Virus record (IMG/VR): IMGVR_UViG_3300009128_000056
Location: 1-38,292 of that record
DNA length: 38,292 bases
Source: a virus
Strand: one strand, 5' to 3'
The notes under the pieces are model-generated. The model made no database searches, was not told the DNA's origin, and saw only the letters and a program-made list of their open reading frames with translations. Every line of letters starts with the position of its first letter. Position 1 is the first letter of the stretch. Of the stretch, positions 25,435-32,350 are shown in pieces. A program made the position numbers and the translations under genes.

Positions 25435-25446
25435 GATATATAAATG
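25435..25446 (-). promoter_or_regulatory. TATA promoter of minus-strand membrane gene
   Basis: On the minus strand the sequence reads CATTTATATATC, about 30 bases before the start codon at 25412. No Shine-Dalgarno stands before that ATG, in keeping with a short or absent leader. Confidence 0.55.
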
Positions 25447-25533
25447 TTGCTTACATTTTCAATAGTTTTATATAAAATTAATACTGACGTTTAATATTAG
25501 CTTGGTTGGTTTTAATTCTATGTGCTCTGCATA

Positions 25534-25543
25534 GTTATTACTT
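25534..25543 (+). promoter_or_regulatory. Operator-like half site
   Basis: GTTATTACTT, an exact inverted match to AAGTAATAAC at 25613-25622. Lies between the minus-strand promoter and the rightward TATA. Confidence 0.45.
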
Positions 25544-25600
25544 GCGTGCCAGCTAAGCTAATTTTCTTATAGGAAGTTTTATATATTTGTCCACAATTCT

Positions 25601-25622
25601 TTGTAATACGCGAAGTAATAAC
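25601..25622 (-). promoter_or_regulatory. Operator-like site, minus orientation
   Basis: On the minus strand it reads GTTATTAC, then TTCGC, then GTATTACAA. Both outer parts match the site at 25790-25811 perfectly while the five-base spacer differs, as expected of a protein-binding site. It lies right where transcription from the TATA at 25577 should begin. Confidence 0.6.
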
Positions 25623-25789
25623 AAACAGATAGCCTCATACAGGTGTTCAACGTTTTGATGACAGAATCGCTTGGAAATATACAAAAAAGTATATTATTGA
25701 GATTTAAGTAAAAGACAGAATAAATAGAGGTTTCGTTAGTTTATTAATAAAAATGCATTAATGGGACGACGCTGCAGAGACAAATGAAA

Positions 25790-25811
25790 GTTATTACAAC
25801 TAGTATTACAA
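25790..25811 (+). promoter_or_regulatory. Operator-like site upstream of regulator gene
   Basis: GTTATTAC, then AACTA, then GTATTACAA, ending 12 bases before the start codon of the ribbon-helix-helix-like gene at 25824. Suggests autoregulation by that protein. Confidence 0.6.
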
Positions 25812-25823
25812 AACGAGGTCAAA

Positions 25824-26129
25824 ATGCCAGAGCCGAAAAAAGAAGTTTTTTCAATAAGACTGAGTACTAAGTCTATACGACTTTTGCAGATTAGAGGTTT
25901 TTTAAATAAATTGAGAAGATCTACTTGGAAGAAAGGAGAACTTAGCTTGAGTCATTATGTTAATGATTTGATTGCTAAAGATTGTTTAAAATTGATTGAC
26001 GGTAAAAGCATAGAAGAAGTACGTTTAATTGAAGAGTTGCAATCAGCCCAATCTGAAAGAGATAAATTAGAATGTAAAATAGCGAAAATTGCAGGAGAAC
26101 TGAGCAGTATTAAAAATGGTAAGAATTAA
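25824..26129 (+). CDS. Ribbon-helix-helix-like transcription regulator
   Basis: 101 residues. Residues about 6-14 form the expected beta strand (EVFSIRLST), followed by a helix with Arg/Leu, a basic loop, and a second helix 'LSLSHYVNDLIAKDCLKL' (about 38-55), the strand-helix-helix layout of RHH/CopG-type DNA binders. The last 30 residues are a coiled coil (EELQSAQSERDKLECKIAKI). First gene rightward of the divergent control region with GAGGTC upstream, next to repeated operator-like sites. Function inferred from fold pattern and position. Confidence 0.6.
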   Translation: MPEPKKEVFSIRLSTKSIRLLQIRGFLNKLRRSTWKKGELSLSHYVNDLIAKDCLKLIDGKSIEEVRLIEELQSAQSERDKLECKIAKIAGELSSIKNGKN

Positions 26130-26310
26130 GCATAAAAATCAATTTGCAGCTGTGAAGAGTGAAGAAAGCTGCCCTTTGTGTAGTCAACTTTACGATTTAG
26201 GAGATCATATTAAAACTCATATAACTAGTAAGCTTTACTGTTGTAGACATTGTTTTCTAAGCACTTCAAGTATTAAAATCTTAATTAAACAATTAAGAGG
26301 GGGAAAATAA
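26116..26310 (+). CDS. Small zinc-finger protein
   Basis: 64 residues overlapping the previous gene by 14 bases. 'CPLCSQLYDLGDHIKTHI' gives a C2H2-type ligand set and 'CCRHC' a second pair. Probably nucleic-acid or protein binding in the early region. Confidence 0.6.
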   Translation: MVRIKHKNQFAAVKSEESCPLCSQLYDLGDHIKTHITSKLYCCRHCFLSTSSIKILIKQLRGGK

Positions 26311-26311
26311 G

Positions 26312-26527
26312 ATGAAACCAGATTATGTAAGTTTTAAAGTAGAACATGGCGAACATTTGGAAGGTATAGGAAAAAAGTTCGAGATATTATGTTTTGATAA
26401 CAATACTAAAACATTCAGTTTTATGGGCTTTTCAGGCTCTAAAAAGGACATATTGGAACTTTTGGATAATGCTAAGAGTATAGTGGCCAGATTAGATAAG
26501 TGCTACGAAACTACAACCAAGGCTTAA
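26312..26527 (+). CDS. Hypothetical early protein
   Basis: 71 residues. Mixed alpha/beta, with a C-terminal helix 'KKDILELLDNAKSIVARLDK'. No family recognised. One base after the zinc-finger gene, within the same early operon. Confidence 0.55.
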   Translation: MKPDYVSFKVEHGEHLEGIGKKFEILCFDNNTKTFSFMGFSGSKKDILELLDNAKSIVARLDKCYETTTKA

Positions 26528-26560
26528 AAGTAGGTGTTCAATGTAAACATTAAACGAAAG

Positions 26561-26570
26561 CTTTAAATAT
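26561..26570 (+). promoter_or_regulatory. TATA promoter, CTTTAAATAT type
   Basis: CTTTAAATAT lies about 38 bases before the start at 26600, which has an AGGTG Shine-Dalgarno. Same TATA class as at 34376 and 34588 and different from the late type. An AGGTGTTCAATGT element lies just upstream (26532-26544). Confidence 0.6.
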
Positions 26571-26599
26571 GAGCTTTACTTACCTGTAGATTAGGTGAT

Positions 26600-26992
26600 A
26601 TGATGGAATCAAAAGATAATTTTGAAATGCCGAGTTCTGATAAAATTGCAGAAGTTCTAGTGACGTTTCCTGAGAAGTTAATGGCTAAGGAAACTTGTTT
26701 AGTCGAGCTAGCTGAAAGGGTCTCTGATTTGGGTTTGTTAATTAATGCTATGGAAGAGAAGACTTATCAAGAAGTGGAAGAAGAAATTGATGCAGAAGAT
26801 AAAAAGAAATATTCTAACGAAGCTAAACGAAAGGCAGAAACTAAGAAACGTTTAGGCTTAAATGACCGATACAAAGACACAATTAAAGAACTGGATAAAA
26901 AGAAAGCTGAGTTAAAGGCTCTGGAAATTGAGACTAAATATATGTCTAAATTATTTAGAAGTTTCTTGGCTTTAGCTAATTTAAAGAGGTGA
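26600..26992 (+). CDS. Coiled-coil early protein
   Basis: 130 residues (a second ATG at 26603 is equally possible). Helical throughout with strong coiled-coil character, residues about 30-120, rich in Lys/Glu. Proteins of this build are common in front of annealing-type recombination genes in phages, but no firm family is recognised. Confidence 0.6.
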   Translation: MMESKDNFEMPSSDKIAEVLVTFPEKLMAKETCLVELAERVSDLGLLINAMEEKTYQEVEEEIDAEDKKKYSNEAKRKAETKKRLGLNDRYKDTIKELDKKKAELKALEIETKYMSKLFRSFLALANLKR

Positions 26993-26996
26993 AACT

Positions 26997-27125
26997 ATGA
27001 TATATAAAAACCTGAAACTAAAAGGAATTAAGTTAGATTCACAAGGTAACGTCTCTGAAGCTTGTGGATTTATTGTTGTGAAAAAGAACTTTGCAAGAGA
27101 ATTGGGGATTGAAGGTGTTTGTTAA
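26997..27125 (+). CDS. Small hypothetical protein
   Basis: 42 residues with AGAGGTG upstream. Reads MIYKNLKLKGIKLDSQ and ends in GIEGVC. No family recognised. Confidence 0.5.
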   Translation: MIYKNLKLKGIKLDSQGNVSEACGFIVVKKNFARELGIEGVC

Positions 27126-27204
27126 ATGTGATAATTGTCTTGAAATTTATAATAGAATGAGGTGTTTAATAAATGCAAAAAAAATTAATAGAAAGAAAAA
27201 TTGA
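27109..27204 (+). CDS. Possible truncated small zinc-ribbon gene
   Basis: 31 residues from a TTG at 27109, overlapping the end of the previous gene and the start of the next. Contains VKCDNC and a later RC, like the first half of a CxxC...CxxC ribbon, then runs into Lys/Asn residues encoded by the AT-rich start of the methyltransferase gene. May be an older gene cut by arrival of that module. Weak evidence. Confidence 0.3.
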   Translation: MKVFVKCDNCLEIYNRMRCLINAKKINRKKN

Positions 27205-28561
27205 ATTTGAATATGTAAAAAGCGTAATAGGCTCTGGTTATGAGGTTAAATTAGCAGATTTGGCATTAAGAGATAAAGTAGCATATAGAGCAGCAAGAAA
27301 GAATATGCAAATACATTCAGCAATAATTTTAAAAATAGATGATGAATTTTCTGGTTTTTTTACTTTTGAAATTAATCATAATGCTAAAGAGTTTTGTTTA
27401 CTTCAGTCAGCTATGGAATTAGATAGAAAAGATAAAGAAATATATAGCCAAATGGTTAAAGAAATAATAAAACAAAATACATATAGGTATCCTATGATAA
27501 TGACTGTTAGTACAAAACACGACTTAGAATGTCCAAAAGTTTTCGAAGCTATTGGATTTAAAACATACCTTAATTTGAGTGGTTATGCTTACATGGTTTA
27601 TGGAACTTTAGAGCAGGTTAGGATTAAAAGATTGGCTCATGCAACAATGACAAATGCATGGACTACAACTCGTTCAGATTGGTTAAAAATAAAAAGAGAA
27701 TGGAATGAAAAAATAGAAGAAGCAGGAAAAAAACATAATATTTTAAACCCAAAATTTGCCTCAAGAGATGGATGTTGGCAAGGTAAAAACGGATTTTCAA
27801 ATATTGTATTATCTAATAGAGAAATAAAAGATAATAAAATAATACATAATAAGGGAAAATCTTTTAATGGAAATGCTTCAGTGTTAGATCCGTGTGCTTG
27901 TGAAGTTATACTTAGATTTTTTATGCCCACTAATGGAAAAAGAGTTTATAATCCTTTTGGTGGAGGTGTCCAGTTTGGTTTTGTATCTGCAAGTTATGGT
28001 TACGATTATGTTGCAAGTGAAATAAGAAAAAATCAATGTGATGTAAATAATAAATTATGTAGTGATTTAAAAGGCAATGCTAAATGGATAAAGTCGGATA
28101 GTTCAAAATATGAACCGGAAGGTATGTTTGATTTATGTTTTATGTGTCCACCATATTATAAAGTTGAAAAATATATAGATTATGATGGTGTTATTCCAGA
28201 AGGAGAATTAAATAATAAAAAAACTTATGAAGAATTTAGAGATTCATTATTTGAAGGTTATAAAAAAGCAATAAAACATCTAAAAGATAATTGTTTCTTC
28301 GTTGTTATGACTGGTGATTCTAGAGATAAGTATGGTGGTTATTATGGTTGTGAAGCAGAACATGAGTTGTTCTTTAAAAATCAAGGATTACATATTTATA
28401 ATAAAATTGTATATTTAGAATGTGAGTTTACAAGGTTAGCTCATGCAAAAAGGATTTTAGATTATAGGAAGTTTCCTAAAAGAGAACAAAAGATATTGGT
28501 TTTTTATAAAGGGGATATTAAAAAGATAAAAGAACTATATCCGCCAATAGGTAGATTATGA
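27173..28561 (+). CDS. GNAT-like domain fused to DNA methyltransferase
   Basis: 462 residues. The N-terminal 150 look like an acetyltransferase fold (GNAT), ending 'VFEAIGFKTYLNLSGYAYMVYG'; phage Mu Mom, which alters DNA adenine, has this fold. The C-terminal part is an amino-methyltransferase: 'YNPFGGGVQFGFVSASYG' (about 258-275, SAM-binding region) and 'LCFMCPPYYKVEKY' (catalytic motif IV with CPPYY in place of DPPY, about 320-333). The target base is unknown. The gene is more AT-rich than its neighbours, using AAA, ATA and AGA heavily, and overlaps the next gene by four bases. It may take part in base hypermodification with that gene; inference. Confidence 0.72.
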   Translation: MQKKLIERKIEFEYVKSVIGSGYEVKLADLALRDKVAYRAARKNMQIHSAIILKIDDEFSGFFTFEINHNAKEFCLLQSAMELDRKDKEIYSQMVKEIIKQNTYRYPMIMTVSTKHDLECPKVFEAIGFKTYLNLSGYAYMVYGTLEQVRIKRLAHATMTNAWTTTRSDWLKIKREWNEKIEEAGKKHNILNPKFASRDGCWQGKNGFSNIVLSNREIKDNKIIHNKGKSFNGNASVLDPCACEVILRFFMPTNGKRVYNPFGGGVQFGFVSASYGYDYVASEIRKNQCDVNNKLCSDLKGNAKWIKSDSSKYEPEGMFDLCFMCPPYYKVEKYIDYDGVIPEGELNNKKTYEEFRDSLFEGYKKAIKHLKDNCFFVVMTGDSRDKYGGYYGCEAEHELFFKNQGLHIYNKIVYLECEFTRLAHAKRILDYRKFPKREQKILVFYKGDIKKIKELYPPIGRL

Positions 28562-29367
28562 TGAAAAAATATCTTAATAAAATAGAATTAAGTAAAAACT
28601 CTAGGGGGTGCTGGGATTTAGACCCATTTAAAGGGTGTGTAAATACTAGATTAAATAATGGTACTGGTTGTTATGGTATTTGCTACGCAGTAAAAATATC
28701 AAAATCTAAAGGTTATAATTTCAGTGATGTGGTAAGAAGATATTTCATAAGTGATAAACATTTTTTTGAGATAGTGCAGAAACTCAAAAAAATTCCATTT
28801 GTTAGATTAGGTGTTATGTGTGACCCTTCATTTGATTGGGAGCATACATTAAATATTGTTGATAAAATAAGACCATACCAAAAAAATATTATTATTGTTA
28901 CAAAACACATAAAACGATTGAATGATGAACAAATTAAAAGATGTAAGGGATTAATAATTAATACATCTATTTGTGCGTTAGATAATATCAAAGATAGAAA
29001 AAAAAGATTATATGAATATAATAGATTGAAAAAATATTGTAAATCTGTATTAAGAGTTAATACAGCAAGTTATAAAGATAATAATTTAGAGGAAATACAA
29101 ACTGAATTGTTAAATAATGATGATGTTATTGATAATGTTTTAAGATTTCCTAAAAATCATATTCTTGTAAAAAAAGGAACAATTAATATTAAACATCATA
29201 AATTTCTTAATAGTTTTGTTTATGCTAGTAAACATAAAGACAGCGTATTTTTTGGTCATTGCTACAAGTGTAAAGATTTATGTGGAGCAACATCAGCATT
29301 ACAAAGTGAACTATTAGATTATTTAAAACTAAAGCAGGGGGTGAGTGCTGATTCCTCCCAACCATAA
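28558..29367 (+). CDS. Cys-rich Gp37/Gp68-like, possibly radical-SAM protein
   Basis: 269 residues. Cys18, Cys27, Cys38 and Cys42 (GCVNTR...GTGCYGICYA) form an iron-sulfur-type cluster of spacing Cx10Cx3C, unlike the standard Cx3Cx2C but close to phage Gp37/Gp68 (DUF5131-like) proteins. 'VRLGVMCDPSFDWEHTLNIV' (about 80-100), 'NIIIVTKHIKRLNDEQI' and 'GLIINTSICALDN' fit a TIM-barrel. A second Cys cluster 'HCYKCKDLC' lies near 240. The stop codon is in the loop of the hairpin at 29345-29388, and the last residues (GVSADSSQP) are encoded by it. Likely partner of the methyltransferase. Confidence 0.6.
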   Translation: MMKKYLNKIELSKNSRGCWDLDPFKGCVNTRLNNGTGCYGICYAVKISKSKGYNFSDVVRRYFISDKHFFEIVQKLKKIPFVRLGVMCDPSFDWEHTLNIVDKIRPYQKNIIIVTKHIKRLNDEQIKRCKGLIINTSICALDNIKDRKKRLYEYNRLKKYCKSVLRVNTASYKDNNLEEIQTELLNNDDVIDNVLRFPKNHILVKKGTINIKHHKFLNSFVYASKHKDSVFFGHCYKCKDLCGATSALQSELLDYLKLKQGVSADSSQP

Positions 29368-29388
29368 ATGGTTGGGTATCCTCAGCAC
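29345..29388 (+). repeat. Hairpin H1 closing methyltransferase module 1
   Basis: Outer stem GTGCTGA/TCAGCAC, internal loop TTCCT/TATCC, inner stem CCCAACCA/TGGTTGGG, loop TAAA. The stop codon of the preceding gene is the TAA of the loop (29365-29367). Loop and internal loop are identical to hairpin H3 at 33651 while both stems differ by compensating changes. Resembles the subterminal hairpins of IS200/IS605 elements, but no transposase is present. Confidence 0.8.
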
Positions 29389-29394
29389 ATTTTT

Positions 29395-29529
29395 ATGAGT
29401 AAAAAGCTAATAGTTTATTTTGATGAGAATGACGACCTTGAGATGGCTCTAGAGCTTATTCAAAAACTTATCGCTGAAGGTTATACTTCAGGTATTGATC
29501 CGCATTTTGAAATAGTGGAGGATGAATAA
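29395..29529 (+). CDS. Small acidic protein
   Basis: 44 residues from ATG 29395, directly after hairpin H1 and without a Shine-Dalgarno. Acidic (MSKKLIVYFDENDDLEMALE...). No family recognised. Upstream of the annealing protein gene with a two-base gap. Confidence 0.5.
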   Translation: MSKKLIVYFDENDDLEMALELIQKLIAEGYTSGIDPHFEIVEDE

Positions 29530-29531
29530 AA

Positions 29532-29942
29532 ATGGAACAAAAAGAAATCGAAGATACTTTCAAAGAATTGTCTCTAGTTAATTGTGACGTTGTTAAAAAA
29601 GGGAATCTAAATTATGTTAGTTGGGCTGAAGCATGGAAACAACTTAAACTAAAATTTCCTAAAGCTCGCTACCTAGTTTATGAAAATGAACAAGGTATGC
29701 CTTATTTTGCAGATTCAACTGGGGGATTTGTTAAAGTTAGTGTTATAGTAAACGAACTTCATCATGTGGTTTTTTTACCCATAATGGATTTTAGAAATAA
29801 AAGCTTAAAACAGGACGAAATAACTACTTTTGATATTAATAAAGCAATCCAGCGAGCTTTAACTAAAGCCATTGCAATGCATGGTTTAGGTTTATATGTT
29901 TACAATGGAGAAGATTTGCCTGAGAAAGACACAGAGGTTTAG
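29532..29942 (+). CDS. Sak3/DUF1071-type single-strand annealing protein
   Basis: 136 residues with GGAGG upstream. 'LNYVSWAEAWKQLKLKFPKA' near the N-terminus, 'VVFLPIMDFRNKSLK' in the middle, and 'TTFDINKAIQRALTKAIAMHGLGLYVYNGEDLPE' at the end match the DUF1071 (Sak3) family of phage annealing proteins. It anneals complementary single strands in viral recombination and replication. No exonuclease partner is obvious, although 30779 encodes a nuclease-like protein nearby. Confidence 0.85.
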   Translation: MEQKEIEDTFKELSLVNCDVVKKGNLNYVSWAEAWKQLKLKFPKARYLVYENEQGMPYFADSTGGFVKVSVIVNELHHVVFLPIMDFRNKSLKQDEITTFDINKAIQRALTKAIAMHGLGLYVYNGEDLPEKDTEV

Positions 29943-29945
29943 ATA

Positions 29946-30095
29946 ATGGAAATAGAACGAGATAGTATAACAAAGAAAAATAACTTTCAGATAACAATTA
30001 TTAACAAACGCAAAGGTGACACTAAAACTGAAAGCATATATGCTGGCACGGACGAAGCCGAGGCGCTATTAGAATATTTATTAGACACAGAATAA
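29946..30095 (+). CDS. Small hypothetical protein
   Basis: 49 residues, ATG three bases after the previous stop. Beta strands followed by an acidic C-terminal helix (DEAEALLEYLLDTE). No family recognised. Confidence 0.55.
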   Translation: MEIERDSITKKNNFQITIINKRKGDTKTESIYAGTDEAEALLEYLLDTE

Positions 30096-30107
30096 TGAGG
30101 TGTTACT

Positions 30108-30371
30108 ATGGATGATGAAACGAAAAAGTTTATTGAGAAACTGAACAATGATTTCAACCAATTTGCAGATGAAGGTGCCGAGTTAGAAGCTATGGTGGAA
30201 TTAAAACAGGCAAGAGATAAAATATTAGTTGCTCATGTTGTTGCATTACAAGAGCTTTTAGTTGAGAAGAAAGTTTTTACTAACGAAGAATTTGGAGATA
30301 AGTTAAAACAGTTTTTTAAGAAAGCTGAAGATGTAAAAGAATTTATAGGTAAACTAGATCAAGGAGCGTGA
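30108..30371 (+). CDS. Hypothetical helical protein
   Basis: 87 residues with GAGGTG upstream. Helical and acidic (MDDETKKFIEKLNNDFNQF...). Follows the annealing protein, so a role in recombination or replication is possible but not shown. Confidence 0.55.
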   Translation: MDDETKKFIEKLNNDFNQFADEGAELEAMVELKQARDKILVAHVVALQELLVEKKVFTNEEFGDKLKQFFKKAEDVKEFIGKLDQGA

Positions 30372-30372
30372 T

Positions 30373-30618
30373 TTGTTGAAAAAGATTTTAATTAATGGTT
30401 ATAAACTGTTAAACTCTGATGAAGTTAAATTGCTTGTTGAAACTCCATTATTCTATAGCTTCGAAGTCAAACAGAAATATTCGGTTCTGTTGTATAAGGG
30501 TAGCAAGTCTGGAAAGTTCAGTTGTACTTGTAACTATGGTAGTATGCAAGGAACAAACGGCGCAGTTTGTCAGCACGTTTTTGGATGTATGTTAAAATTA
30601 ATGGGGGTAAGCAAATGA
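30373..30618 (+). CDS. SWIM zinc-finger protein
   Basis: 81 residues, started by TTG at 30373 or 30376 after AAGGAG. The C-terminal half has CTCNYG...AVCQHV, the CxC...CxH pattern of SWIM zinc fingers, which bind DNA or protein. In archaea and phages SWIM proteins often accompany recombination genes. Overlaps the next gene by four bases. Confidence 0.72.
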   Translation: MLKKILINGYKLLNSDEVKLLVETPLFYSFEVKQKYSVLLYKGSKSGKFSCTCNYGSMQGTNGAVCQHVFGCMLKLMGVSK

Positions 30619-30782
30619 AAAACAAAGTACTAGATAAATTGGTTGGTAGTCACAATGTAAATTATCTACCATTCAAAGATAGTTATTATGAATTTTTAAC
30701 ACTTTTAGCTAACTTGGCAACAGAATATGAGAAAACCAAACCTCACAAAGAAATACCAGACGGAGTTATAACTACAGAATGA
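30615..30782 (+). CDS. Small hypothetical protein
   Basis: 55 residues from ATG 30615, preferred over 30567 because GGGGGT lies just upstream and the longer form overlaps the SWIM gene. No family recognised. The stop overlaps the next start (ATGA). Confidence 0.55.
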   Translation: MKNKVLDKLVGSHNVNYLPFKDSYYEFLTLLANLATEYEKTKPHKEIPDGVITTE

Positions 30783-31174
30783 AACCATACGATAAAGCAG
30801 TTTTAATGGCTAGAGAATTTCAAGCAGGCAAAATCTATCCTATTAATTGCGTTAGGATTCATAACAGTAAAGAAACTATGGCGCATTGGATAATGAAATG
30901 TTTAATAGCTAAAGGTTTAACTGAACGTAAACAACAATGGATGACGGAATTTGATTTCCGTGGTAACGTTTGTGATGTTTGGAATTTAACTCAAGATACA
31001 ATATTAGAAGTTGAAACTCAACCTAGTAAACAATCGGTTGAAAAAAAGAAAAGACAATACAAAGAACACACTGATTTGTTTGTATTTGATTTAAAGGATA
31101 AAAAACAATTCAAGAAGATTTGTGACATACTGGATGAATTTAAGGATAAACTCATGGAGGAAATGGGGTTATGA
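30779..31174 (+). CDS. PD-(D/E)XK nuclease-like protein
   Basis: 131 residues. 'GNVCDVWNLTQDTILEVETQPSKQSVEKKKRQY' (about 61-93, quoted in parts: D67, then E-V-E near 77-79, then K/Q) fits the D...ExE/K core of restriction-like nucleases, followed by 'HTDLFVFDLKDKKQF'. Such enzymes resolve or trim DNA ends and would suit the adjacent annealing protein. Fold call is tentative. Confidence 0.5.
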   Translation: MKPYDKAVLMAREFQAGKIYPINCVRIHNSKETMAHWIMKCLIAKGLTERKQQWMTEFDFRGNVCDVWNLTQDTILEVETQPSKQSVEKKKRQYKEHTDLFVFDLKDKKQFKKICDILDEFKDKLMEEMGL

Positions 31175-31437
31175 TGGTAAGACAGACTTCATTATTGGCT
31201 TATGAAGAGTTAAAATTAAGTGGTGAACTAGGCAAAAGACAGAAAGAAGTATATGATTACTTGTTTAATAATCCTGACTCTTCTGACTTTGAGATGGCTA
31301 TTGGTTTAGGCTATAATGACAGAAATGCGGTAGCTCCTAGGCGTAAGGAGTTGTTAGATGGTAAATGGATTGAGAGTGTTGATAAAAGAAAATGTACTAT
31401 AACTGGCAGGTTGGTTCATGTTTGGAGGTTAGTTTGA
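31171..31437 (+). CDS. Winged-helix DNA-binding protein
   Basis: 88 residues (start at 31171 or 31174). 'LGKRQKEVYDYLFNNPDSS' followed by 'FEMAIGLGYNDRNAVAPRRKELLD' and 'WIESVDKRKCTITGRLVHVW' shows a helix-turn-helix plus wing of the kind found in phage and archaeal regulators. Overlaps the previous stop; TGATG overlap with the next gene. Confidence 0.65.
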   Translation: MMVRQTSLLAYEELKLSGELGKRQKEVYDYLFNNPDSSDFEMAIGLGYNDRNAVAPRRKELLDGKWIESVDKRKCTITGRLVHVWRLV

Positions 31438-31643
31438 TGTTGCCTATTGTTATTGTTCAGTGTAACAAATGTGGAAAGCGACAGAAGTTTCAACCTACTA
31501 AGTTGACTTATAATAGTTATTGGGGTAACAAACGTAAGAAGTGTATTAAGTGCGATAAGTATATTCGGGTAAAAAACTGTATTGTTAGAAATTTAACCGA
31601 TAATGTTAAAGCTCACGATTTCGTAAATTATAAAATAACATAG
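31437..31643 (+). CDS. Zinc-ribbon protein
   Basis: 68 residues from the ATG at 31437, which overlaps the previous stop; an earlier start at 31392 would overlap the winged-helix gene. Cys pairs CNKC (9-12) and CIKC (about 36-39) with a late Cys. Typical small archaeal zinc ribbon. Confidence 0.65.
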   Translation: MLPIVIVQCNKCGKRQKFQPTKLTYNSYWGNKRKKCIKCDKYIRVKNCIVRNLTDNVKAHDFVNYKIT

Positions 31644-31654
31644 AAGGGTTCAAA

Positions 31655-31753
31655 ATGGTTAACACATTGGCCGCCAAGGCCAGGAGTGAAAGACGCTATC
31701 AAAATACTTCACACTGCCTTCGCAGATGTGTGCGGAAAGGAGGCGAAAGGGAA
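31655..31753 (+). other. GC-rich structured leader of membrane gene
   Basis: Unusually GC-rich for this genome. Contains TGGCC-GCCAA-GGCCA (31664 region) and CACAC-TGC-CTTC-GCA-GAT-GTGTG hairpins, then an AGGAGG site before the ATG at 31754. Could be an RNA element or a leader controlling translation. An open frame runs through from 31655 but has no protein-like character before 31754. Confidence 0.35.
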
Positions 31754-31924
31754 ATGAACAGTTGCACAGTTAAAGGTTGTTTTATAATGCTGGCAAGCGT
31801 CTTCGGATGTGGAATAACTGCAATGGTAATTAAAGGATTTAGTTTTAAAATTGCGATTTGGTTGGTGGCAGTATTAGTAGTTATGTTGATGATTGGAGGT
31901 TTGATAAAATGGAATGGGAACTGA
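31754..31924 (+). CDS. Small two-span membrane protein
   Basis: 56 residues from 31754, chosen for its AGGAGG site. Two hydrophobic segments: 'CFIMLASVFGCGITAMVI' and 'IAIWLVAVLVVMLMIGGLI'. No family recognised. Confidence 0.55.
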   Translation: MNSCTVKGCFIMLASVFGCGITAMVIKGFSFKIAIWLVAVLVVMLMIGGLIKWNGN

Positions 31925-32025
31925 CACAAATGGAATGGGAACATTTAATGAAATTGATTGAATTAAAGAGAGAGAAACCAGAAGAATACAAAAAGTTACT
32001 AAAAGATATTGCAGAAATTGTGTGA
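31909..32025 (+). CDS. Small charged protein
   Basis: 38 residues overlapping the previous gene by 16 bases. Helical (MEWELTQMEWEHLMKLIELK..., ending KDIAEIV). GGAGG at 31895-31899. No family recognised. Confidence 0.45.
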   Translation: MEWELTQMEWEHLMKLIELKREKPEEYKKLLKDIAEIV

Positions 32026-32075
32026 TATAAGTAGTATTGCTAAAAATGTTGCTGAAAAAATGAGGGGAGATTGAA

Positions 32076-32216
32076 ATGTTAATAACTTTAAGTTATATGT
32101 GGTTAAGCCTTTACTTTGGCACAATTACATTTAGTTGGTGGTTTGGATTGTTAGCCATAATCATAGATATGTGTGTTGGTGGCAATTTAATAAAAATAGT
32201 TAAGGGGTTAAAATGA
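32076..32216 (+). CDS. Small membrane protein
   Basis: 46 residues, with GGGGAG upstream. Aromatic hydrophobic segment 'YMWLSLYFGTITFSWW' then 'GLLAIIIDMCVGG'. Overlaps next start by four bases. Confidence 0.5.
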   Translation: MLITLSYMWLSLYFGTITFSWWFGLLAIIIDMCVGGNLIKIVKGLK

Positions 32217-32350
32217 CAATGGGAAAAATAAACAGATGGTTACTGAAACTAGAAATAAACTCAGTAGAAAGACAACTTAAATCATACCAAAAGAAAATTA
32301 AAGAAGGGAAAATAGTCTTAAAAAAACTGAAAAAAGAATATGATAGATGA
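32213..32350 (+). CDS. Small basic coiled-coil protein
   Basis: 45 residues, Lys-rich (KKIKEGKIVLKKLKKEYDR). Overlaps neighbours by ATGA at both ends, suggesting translational coupling. No family recognised. Confidence 0.5.
   Translation: MTMGKINRWLLKLEINSVERQLKSYQKKIKEGKIVLKKLKKEYDR

Larger units (their letters stand above)
25413..25823. other. 411-base divergent intergenic regulatory region
   Basis: No convincing gene. It holds the minus-strand promoter (25435-25446), a rightward TATA candidate TTTTATATATTTG (25577-25589), a second candidate TTTATTAATAAAAAT (25740-25754), operator-like sites at 25534, 25601 and 25790, an inverted repeat ATTAGCTT (25497) / AAGCTAAT (25555), and a CTATG/CATAG hairpin near 25518-25534. 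This is the early-late switch region by layout. Confidence 0.6.

Noticed and set aside
25654-25710. Short open frame after AGGTG in the intergenic region
   Set aside because: Only 17 residues (MTESLGNIQKSILLRFK), with no conservation evidence.
31655-31753. GC-rich hairpins as a tRNA gene
   Set aside because: No T-loop GTTCAAATC-like sequence and no complete cloverleaf could be drawn.
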